This document shows, piece after piece, positions 55,983 through 64,000 of a stretch of 64,000 nucleotides of DNA. Every line of letters begins with the position of its first letter. Position 1 is the stretch's first letter. The DNA is from Coccinella septempunctata (taxonomy: Eukaryota > Arthropoda > Insecta > Coleoptera > Coccinellidae): assembly GCF_907165205.1 (NCBI RefSeq), contig NC_058190.1, positions 38,490,116-38,554,115 on the forward strand, read 5' to 3'. The notes beneath the pieces are model-generated. The model was not told the DNA's origin and did not search any database. It saw only the letters and a list, made by a program, of their open reading frames with translations. A program made the translations under genes and the position numbers.

Positions 55983-57501
55983 CACTGCGCAAAAAAAATT
56001 ACGCACATTCTGAAAATCTCAATTTTAATGGAAGTTAACTCTACATTGACTTTATAACTTATTTTTTATGTTCTCTCGGGAAGGTTTCGAACGACACATT
56101 AAATGGAAGAAAAATTCAGGATTTCACCGAATCTTATGTGAAAGAAGAGAAATGATCAATTTTCAAAATACTGAAACGCTGATAAGTGATTTAATACTTG
56201 GTATTTCCACCCCTTGCTTTAATTACAGCTCGGCAACGACGGTTCATACTCAAAATGAGTGATCTTAAAATGTTCTGATCTAATCCTTTCCAGATTTCTC
56301 CGAGTTGGATTCCTAAGTCATTAAGAGTAGCTGGATGATTTTCTGAACTTCTCAGCCTTCTATTGAGGTTGTTCCAAACCTACTCAAAGGGATTGAGATC
56401 TGGACTTCTTGCTGGCCATTTCATCCGAGAGACTTCAACCTCTTCAAGATACTCCTGAACCATGCGCGCACAATGGGGTCTGGCATTATCGTCCATAAAA
56501 GTGAAATTTTCACCAATGTATGGGGCAAATGGCACTACATGCTCTTCAAGAATATTCCTTATATACTTATCAGCATTCATAGCTCCATTATCAACGACCA
56601 CTAGGTCTGTACGAGCAGTCGAAGATATTCCACCCCATACCATAATCGATCCTCCCCCGAAACCAGTAGTATTCAGGAAATTGCACTGAGCATATCTTTC
56701 ATGTGGACGTCTGTATACAAGGGAACGTTGATCACAATGGTAGAGGCAGAATCTAGACTCATCTGTGAAGAGAACTCTCCCCAATCGGCCTCTTCCCAAT
56801 GGATATGCTCTCTCGCAAAATCCAAACGCGCCCTTCGATGGGCTGGGGTATGAACTGGGCCTCTTGCCGCGACACGAGGCCTTAAATCATATTCTCTGAG
56901 GCGATTTCTTATTGTCTGAGTGCTAATTTGCACCTCATGAGTTTGCTCAAGCTGAATATGAAGGAGGCGAGCGGTTGCAAACCGTTGTCTCAACGAAGAA
57001 ACTCTCAAGTAACGTTCTTGAATGGCAGTTGTTACCCGTGGTCTACCCTGTCCTGGTCCTCAGACATTCATACCTGTCTCCCTGAATCGCTGCAACATTC
57101 TGGATACACTTGTATGAGAAACTCTGAACCTTTCTGCAATTCTTGTGTATGTCCACCCTTCTTCTCGCAAAACTACCGCTTGGGCACATTCCTCTTGGGT
57201 CAAATTGCGTGTTTCGCGTTGCATAGCGATCGAGTGTAGAAAGTCAAACGAAAGAAAAACAATTGATCACTAGAATTGATCGAGAACAACTGATTTTAGA
57301 ATGGAGCCAATACATTCAAAATCTGATGATATCATCTTTTTTTATTCCTGCTGGGAAAAAACATCTGTATTGAAGAAAACCGTTGATAGTGGATAACATA
57401 TGCATGCATAATTCTGATAAAAATAACTATCATTGAGAATACCTTCAGTTGTAGAATAAATTTGAGATTTCCATAATGTGCGTTAAGTTTTTTGCGCAGT
57501 G
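55983..57501 (-). mobile_element. Tc1-like transposon with both inverted repeats
   Basis: 1,519 bases between TA duplications (55981-55982 and 57502-57503). The left terminus CACTGCGCAAAAAAAATTAC mirrors the right terminus, which read inward is CACTGCGCAAAAAACTTAAC. Similarity continues for about 40 bases (CGCACATT, AAATCTCAA). It is the most complete DNA transposon in the window besides mariner B, with a transposase damaged by two stops and one frameshift. Confidence 0.93.
56163..57224 (-). pseudogene. Tc1-like transposase, lightly damaged
   Basis: The minus strand starts at 57224 with MQRETRNLTQEECAQAVVLR and runs through two helix-turn-helix units (WTYTRIAERFRVSHTSVSRM; QTIRNRLREYDLRPR). 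TGA interrupts at about 57058-57060 after GMNV. The frame continues to HIHWEEADWG, shifts by one near 56785, and resumes with VLFTDESRF (first catalytic Asp), MDDNARPH (second Asp) and SPDLNPFE (catalytic Glu), with 34 residues between the last two: the DD34E signature of Tc1. A TAG follows that Glu directly, where a His codon is usual. The C-terminus SMNRRCRAVIKARGGNTKY is intact. All three catalytic residues remain; only the lesions prevent a full product. Confidence 0.93.
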
Positions 57502-57503
57502 TA

Positions 57504-58575
57504 TAATGAGCCTAACTGATTCGATGATTTTATTTTTTAGTCACAGTCCTTTAAACTCTAGAAGAAGTGGAAGAAGTGTCTGAATTCAGTAAAAGCAAGA
57601 TGAAGATAATTTCGTTACAAATTATGGAAGTTTCAGAAATTGTGCGCCTCTGTTTCAAACACATTCTGCTCAGAGGTCTATCGCACAGATAGATGGTAAG
57701 GGACAAGGGTTGCTATTCAAAAAAGCTAATCAAGCACATTAGGGATTTTTGTTATTGTAACCTGATGAAACTTCAATGTTAGCGAAAGCATTGTTGAACT
57801 ATTGAAGAACTTGCGATAAAGTTGAAGTTTCAATCGACTCGGAATAAACTCCCACCAAGTAAACACCGTCCCAATTAAATATTACGTAGAAATTACTGAG
57901 CCCAGAAGAATTCCTACGATAAAACTGAAATTGCCAGAACTTGATATTCTTCCATCAAACCTCCTCGATGTGCATGAAAATCTAAAATTACAAATCCCGT
58001 ATTAAAGAGGAAATGGAAGATCAAAGTTGCACCCACGTTTCTATATCCTGGATAATATAAGAGAGCTATAATAATTATTAATCATTGTTGATACTGTCAG
58101 TGTCAATTTTCACAAAGGATACCTACTCCTAGTAGAATAATGATAGATTCGGGCGAGTTCCCCCCTGGTTCAGAAAAATACCTTCGACATGGGGTGAAAA
58201 GTAGTTGAAATAATGAGATGGACTGATTATCCAAACAGCTCGCGTGGGCAGCCCAGTGGGTTCCAGGTCTCTGCGGCGAACTAATTAAAGTGTATTACAT
58301 TTACTTCCAAACAGATTTCGACGTTTGGTTGTCCATTATTCATTGCCGTAAAATTGGTGAACTGGCTATGTGGATAGGCTTTGACAGTATTATCGAAACT
58401 GTTGGAGATGAAGAACGGCCAGACACATAAACAAGTACACATATGTGGAAATGATAGTTTTGTTCGCGGTGCAATTGTGACCAGATTCTGAATCAGTGTG
58501 AATTACGAAATACACTGCAAAATGCAAAATAACAAAACAGTTTTGTATACCTGCAAGCACAATAGTTATCTATAC
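57504..58575. other. unique sequence
   Basis: No gene or repeat recognised. A GC-richer patch at about 58.22-58.29 kb stands out but has no motif I can name. Confidence 0.35.
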
Positions 58576-58576
58576 T

Positions 58577-59341
58577 TCATTCACTTTTATTTTAGCAGTC
58601 GGTTGGCCATGGAAATTTGACACATTTCACTCTGTATAGTACGAAAATGTGGGGTTATGAAGCTTGTCAAAACATTTTTGGGTTTTAAATCAATCAATCA
58701 ATCGCGTATTTGTGGCTATTCATCTTAATACGTTGATATAATAATCAATAATAATAATTAGGTATTTATTAGTACCTTGAGACATTTACATTGTATCAAC
58801 AAGTCAAATGAAAAATAGAAAAATCCATTTTAGGGAACTTATTCTCCGATGACATTTATCGAAAATACTGTTAATACTGTAGTAAACTTCTCGCATTAAT
58901 TCACTCAAACATAAAAATTCTCAAATGCCACCACGTTTTTGGGTCTCCCAATAGAAGGAAATTCTTTGTCATCCTCTTCATTCACAATCTTTCTGATTGT
59001 GGAAATATCCAGATGAAATATAAGTCGTTTAGATTCAGATGAAACATTATATAAATTCTCTTACATTGAATATGTTCGCTACTGTCTGACGTATTGTGGA
59101 TTTTAGATATCAGGTTATAACTATTTGAATGAGCGGACCTGAATTCTAAATAGCACTTCCTGAAACCTTGTCTCTTTTTTAAATCACCTTCAGCATTTTC
59201 GTAATAAAAATTATTATTAGTTGTGGCAACGGCGTTATGACATTAACGACATTTCATGAGTGCCAACCTAACTTCGTTCTAGTTACAGAAACTTGAGAAA
59301 ATTATTTCATGGCCAACCGACTGCTAAAATAAATTTGAATG
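58577..59341 (-). mobile_element. T1 element, copy 2, internally deleted
   Basis: Inverted relative to copies 1 and 3. Ends: TTTTATTTTAGCAGTCGGTT on the left and AACCGACTGCTAAAATAAAT mirrored on the right. About 0.5 kb of the interior present in copy 1 is missing between the GGGTTTTAAATCAA and CGCGTATTTGTGGCTATT landmarks. Confidence 0.8.
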
Positions 59342-59344
59342 AAG

Positions 59345-61010
59345 TATATGTACCAAGGACGAAAAACTATCAATTACAGTAGAGCCTGTAAATTGATAGT
59401 CGAGGCGCAGCGGAGGAAAGCAAACAGGCGAAACAATATAGACATTTTTTCGTCAACCTCACATACCTTTATGAAAGTAGGAAGTTATCCGATTTATGGA
59501 TTCAACTAGGTATCCGTAAGTGTCGATTCCCTGAGCTCTGGTGAAATGTAACTTTTATATATATATATCGCTATCACTATACATTCTTGATTTTACTGAA
59601 CACTAACATTCAGTCCTTGTACAGGGTGTCCGTGTTGAAGTGTCCTTATACCTTATTGTGGAAACTGAAGGAGCTAGAAAAAAAGAGTGAACACGAAACT
59701 TGTCTGTAATCGATTGAACTTTTATTTTTTTGTAGCCCATCTTAATACAGGGTGCTCCGTTTTTTCCCTGTTGGTATCAACTTTCTTATTTTAAATGAAA
59801 CACCCTGTATATTATTTAATTTTTCAATTCTTTGTCAAATTAAGGTAACTTTGGTATGACAACCATGTTCCTTCATAGCACCTATTCTGAGATATTCTAC
59901 TTTTTCCCAAAATTTTTACAGCTTTAGGTGCTCACTAAAATAGCTGATACTAGTTTTCTGATTAATGTATCGAAACCAAATTTTGCCCAGCTCTTGTCAA
60001 CATCTTGGATCATACGCTACATCTCTATTTTCAGCAATCTGATGTACAGGGTTTTCAAAAATTAAAGTTGAAATAGAAGTTCAATCAAAACACAATTTTT
60101 TCAAATGGCAACCCATATTATTTTCTTGTTCATTATGTAGAGCAGGTTGAAATGAGCAAAAAAATAGTATTTAAACTTTTTCTGTGAATAGTTTCAGAAA
60201 TATGGACGAAAATGTGCATTTTCCCGTAAGAACCAACGATAATTATTAATTATGTAGTTTCTGCTATATTGTTGACTTTGATATTTTTGATCAATTTATG
60301 GCCATATGCACCGTTTCATTAAACGAGATTAATTCTTTAAACATCCTTTTTTTCCATAGAGATTCTATGCTTAAACGTCGTTTTGGAGCTTAAGCTTCGT
60401 TCAATCAAACGGTGCATATGACCATCAATCAACTAGATTGTCTAGTGAAAGACGAAAAGACTCTTTTACTCATAATCAGTACTCGCTCCCAACAAAATTA
60501 AATTATTTCAATTTTAAAGGCAGACTCAATACATTTTTCTCGAAATAATCAAGTAGTTGTCTCACAACACAAAAAACTCAAAAATACAGAATTAGATAAG
60601 TGCTAGCTTCCATAATTAGCTTAATTAATTAATTATCGTTGGTTCTTACGAGAAAATGCACTTTTTCGTCCATATTTCTGAAACTATTCAATTGACAGAA
60701 AAATTTTGAATACTTTTTTGCGCATTTTAACCTGCTCTACATGATGAAGACGAAAAAAATATAGGTTGCCATGTGAAAAAATTAAGTTTTGATCGAACTT
60801 CTATTTTAATTTTTGATTCAATCAACTGGGTATCTAATATATTGCTTAGTGACGAAAGCAGGACTAAAAGTAAATCAGTACAAAAAGTGAATCAGTACCA
60901 AAAGTACTCGCCTTCAAAAATAGCCGACTTTTCGTTTGGAAATTAGTACGCAAAATGTCATTTTTTGTTCAGGTCAAAACGAAAAAATTATTATTCGTGT
61001 TGTTAATCGT
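59345..61010 (-). repeat. dispersed repeat D1, copy interrupted by about 1.2 kb
   Basis: The blocks 59345-59618 and 60835-61010 match 32455-32740 and 32160-32330 on the opposite strand, in the same relative order. The intervening about 1.2 kb is absent from the 32 kb copy, which instead has about 120 bases of its own sequence. Confidence 0.7.
59621..60830. mobile_element. composite foldback insert with nested inverted arms
   Basis: It starts ACAGGGTGTCCGTGTTGAAG. Outer arms of about 200 bases (about 60056-60262 and 60626-60828) mirror each other: GAGCAGGTTGAAATGAGCAA against TGCGCATTTTAACCTGCTC, and TTTCAGAAATATGGACGAAA mirrored on the right. An inner pair lies at about 60295-60325 and 60398-60425 (CATATGCACCGTTTCATTAA mirrored). 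A mini pair of ACAGGGTG/CACCCTGT termini lies at 59753-59810. No coding frame. Confidence 0.7.
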
Positions 61011-61100
61011 TGTCGAAAAATATTTTGTTCCCTGGCTGGGAGCCCTCAAAAATTAATTTTTTCGGATTCAAACATGATTATTTGTTGAGATCTAAATATA

Positions 61101-62234
61101 CTTCATTCAAATTTATTTTAGCAGTCGGTTGGCCATGAAATAATTTTCTCAAGTTTTTGTAACTAGAACGAAGTTAGGTTGGCACTCATGAAATGTCGTT
61201 AATGTCATAACGCCGTTGCCACAACTAATATCAATTTTTATTACGAAAATGCCGAAAGTGATTGAAAAAAAGACAGGGTTTCAAAAAGTGCTATTTAGAA
61301 TTCAGGTCCACTCATTCAAATAGTCGATAGTTGATATTCTAAAATCTACAATACGTCAGACGGTAGCGAACATATTCAATGTAAGAGAATTTATATAATG
61401 TTTCATCTGAATCTAAACGACATATATTTCAGCTGAATATTTCCACAATCAGAAAAATTGTGAATGAAGAGGATGACAAAGAATTTCCTTCTATTGGGAG
61501 ACCCAAAAAAGTGGTGGCATTTGAGGATTTTATGTTTGAGTGAATTAATGCGAAAAGTTTACTACAGGATTTTCGATAAATGTCATCGGACAATAAGTTT
61601 CCTAAAATGGATTTTTCTATTTTTCATTTGACTTGTCCTATACAATGTAAATGTCTTAAGGTACCAATAAATACCTATAATTATTATTATTACATCAATG
61701 TATTAAGATGAATAGCCACAAATACGCGCAAGTTGCCCTGTTACTTGTTTATTCATGTAAAATTTTTGGTCAAAGGTTCATCTTAACTTGAAACTTCCTT
61801 CAATTCATTTTACTTATATTGATGCAAGATGATTTTTGTTGAAGAATTTAACATTCTTGTAATTATCTGTTAATTCCTTCGGGAGAAACCCATTCCAAAC
61901 CACTGCATCATATGCATTTCATCTTCGAGTTCATATTTTTGAAATAGACAAATGATGTAAGCCAAAGAAGATAACGAACATTAACTCTCCTCAAGCTGGT
62001 GCATATTATGATATTATACTGATCTCTTGTATTTTCCATGCAAATAACTGGATTTGGAATGACTTCAATATTTCCCGAAGAGATTCGACATAGTGATAAA
62101 ATACGTAATAACAGAAACTTTTACGTAGAACGGGCATCATAGCGTTGATTTAAAACCCAAAAATGTTTTGACAACCTTCATAACCCCACATTTTCGTACT
62201 ATACGAAACTACTGCTAAAATAAAAGTGAACTAG
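61101..62234 (+). mobile_element. T1 element, copy 3
   Basis: Left end TTATTTTAGCAGTCGGTTGG; right end degraded to ACTGCTAAAATAAAAGTGAA after loss of the GGCCAACC segment. It lacks the LINE tail found in copy 1 and shows the undisturbed target TCCTTCGGGAGA at 61876. Non-coding. Confidence 0.8.
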
Positions 62235-62314
62235 TAAGCCCATAGATCTACCTTTATTGATAGATTTACCTTTTTTGGCAGATCAGTATAGCCAGGAGAT
62301 CCACCTTGTAGGTA

Positions 62315-62412
62315 GATTCGCCTTCATGGACAGATTCGCCTTTTGTCCGTAGCTCGGGCCTTCGGCCCTCGCGATTCGCCTTCCGCCCGTAGCTCGGGCC
62401 TACGGCCCTCGC
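62315..62412. repeat. GC-rich 40-base direct repeat
   Basis: Units 62333-62372 and 62373-62412 are near-identical 40-base repeats starting GATTCGCCTT; a partial third GATTCGCCTTCATG precedes them at 62315. Each unit contains CTCGGGCC-TTC/TAC-GGCCCTCG, a GC hairpin that is striking in this AT-rich context. Confidence 0.85.
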
Positions 62413-62524
62413 ACTTAATGATACGCGAATACTATACAATACTGAGTATCACACATAACTCACACCGTTCGATATATACAGGCATTGTCGCAAATTTCAC
62501 GAAAGAAAACAAATAATCTCATAC

Positions 62525-64000
62525 ACTGCTCAAAAATTGGCAAAAATCAGTTATATTCAGTTGGACAGAAGCCTTATAACGGAGATTCCATGCATTCAGT
62601 TCATCTTGAATTGAAACTCACAAAGTTCTTTCTCTACGATGAAACAAAAAACTAACCTGAAATGAGAATAACTGGCCAAAAGTCTATAAAAGTAGAATTT
62701 TAACGCAAAAAACACACCCTGCCATTGTATTCCAATAATCATTATATCATTCCACTCGAATAAGTTATTCGAAAACATATTTCCTTTTATCTGGAATGAT
62801 TAAATACAATAATCCTCGTACAATAATCAAAAAGCTTAAAAATTGGCCAAAATCTGTTATATGGAATGGGAAAGAAGCCTAATTAAAAAAATTTCAAGCA
62901 TCATAATATTTAATTCAGTTCATTTTGAACAAAAATCTACAAAATCCCTTCATCTACGATAAGAAAAAAAACTAACCTCAAATGACAAAAACTTGGCGAA
63001 AGTCTATATAAATATAGAAATTTTACGTAAAACCTTACTCATAGATTGTGTTTCAATAATCTTTTTATCATCCCAATAATCATTTTATTATTCCACTTGA
63101 ATGAGTTAATTGAAAACATTTCTCCTATTATCTGGAATGAGCGAATAGAATAATCCTTGTACACCAATCAAAAAGCTTGAAAATTGGCTAGAATCTGTTA
63201 TATGGAATTGAAAAGAAGCCTAATTATGAAGATTTCAAGTATTATAACATTTAATTCAGTTTATTTCGAACAAAAACCTACAGAGTCCCTCTCTCTACGA
63301 TAAGAGAAAAATCTTACCTTGAATGAGAAAACTCGACAAATGTCTATAAACATAGAATTTTAACGCAAAAGCTCACTCATAGATTGTGTTTCAATAATCA
63401 TTATATAATTCCAACAGAATAACTTATCTCAAAACGTATTTTGCCATAGATCTAGACTAAGAAAATCATCTCCATACACTACCCAATTGCTTGAACGTTG
63501 CCAGAAATCTGATGTACTCAGTTGAAAAGAAGAGAAATAGATCATCTACTTCACATGGAAACTCTCCTGAACGAATTGCTTTATGAACTTACTCTGAAAA
63601 AACTTTTTTTTTTACCAAATAACACTGTCCGAGAGATGATATTATACATTTCTTGATCTGATACATTTATATATGCCTGAAAATAAATTTCAATTATAAA
63701 ATATAGAATCTCCTGGTCGATTTTCTGTGCAGACTCACCCCCAAGAACCGTTTGTTATCTAGAAATTCTTATGTTCATACACCAAGATTAAGGATGTTTC
63801 TCATTCTGTGAGTTTGCATGTAATTTAATCTGAAATCCATTATGTAAACTTGACAAATGGATCATATACTTCAAATACTAACTCTTCTGAAACAATTGCT
63901 TAGAAGCTTACCCCTGAAGAAGCTTTTTTTATTTAAAATGAGACTTTCCGAGAGATGATATTTGACATTTGTGAATTTCATACATTTCTTGATATGATTA
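62525..64000. repeat. satellite-like tandem array, units about 305-345 bases
   Basis: The same succession recurs at about 62531, 62837, 63178 and, more diverged, 63490 and 63828. Landmarks are AAAATTGGCCAAAATCTGTT, GAAGCCTAATTA, CTCTACGATAAG, TAGAATTTTAACGC and CCAATAATCATTATA. The last two units share another landmark (CCGAGAGATGATATT at about 63632 and 63951), suggesting a second unit type. The array runs off the right edge of the window. Confidence 0.8.

Noticed and set aside
62525..64000. Regularly spaced repeats resembling a CRISPR array
   Set aside because: Units are 300 bases or longer, diverged and contiguous, with no short identical repeats separated by unique spacers, and the genome is eukaryotic.
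1..64000. Endogenous retrovirus or LTR retrotransposon
   Set aside because: No paired long terminal repeats, gag or envelope-like frames and no LTR-type polymerase core were seen; the retroelement pieces all fit LINEs.

Overview
This is a gene-poor, AT-rich stretch of a nuclear insect genome. The evidence is mariner, Tc1 and several LINE families of insect type, a eukaryotic tRNA-Pro with internal promoter boxes, splice-site-like signals and dense foldback repeats. A beetle is plausible, but the sequence does not identify the species. I see no bacterial operon, CRISPR array or viral genome.

Layout: 1-4.3 kb holds foldback repeats. At 5.1-6.4 kb there is a 1.3 kb TIR element split by a LINE tail, and at 8-9.6 kb a TIR repeat with a THAP-like remnant. 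Unique sequence at 10.4-13.5 kb holds two protein-like exon candidates, a Tc1 C-terminal relic and a possible promoter. At 13.9-16.5 kb lies the longest open frame in the window, a 5'-truncated LINE reverse transcriptase on the minus strand. Next come foldbacks (16.9-18.3 kb), an exon-like segment (18.5 kb), an RTE-like LINE fragment (20.9-21.6 kb) and a near-perfect 191-bp-arm palindrome (22.2-22.6 kb). At 24.2-27.1 kb a nested stack contains an R2/Dong-like LINE end, an RNase H-bearing LINE relic and a broken mariner. The tRNA-Pro is at 28.2 kb. A full-length but dead mariner is at 33.4-34.7 kb. From 35 to 54 kb the window alternates foldback copies with unique sequence, plus two more LINE relics (45.2-46.1 and 47.1-48.1 kb) and a TATA/initiator/splice-donor arrangement at 43.9 kb. 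At 54.3-55.3 kb is a third mariner, and at 56.0-57.5 kb a Tc1 element with both inverted repeats. From 58.6 to 62.2 kb are copies of families seen earlier, and the end of the window runs into a satellite array.

Working parts: only the tRNA gene looks intact and functional. Every transposase or reverse transcriptase here is truncated, frameshifted, stopped or missing a catalytic residue. The most informative content is comparative: paralogous copies within the window act as empty sites for three insertions, and several otherwise different foldback families share the same terminal motif ACAGGGTG/CACCCTGT. Protein-like fragments at 10.4-10.9, 12.3 and 18.5 kb could be exons of one or more host genes that extend beyond the window. 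I could not name any of them.
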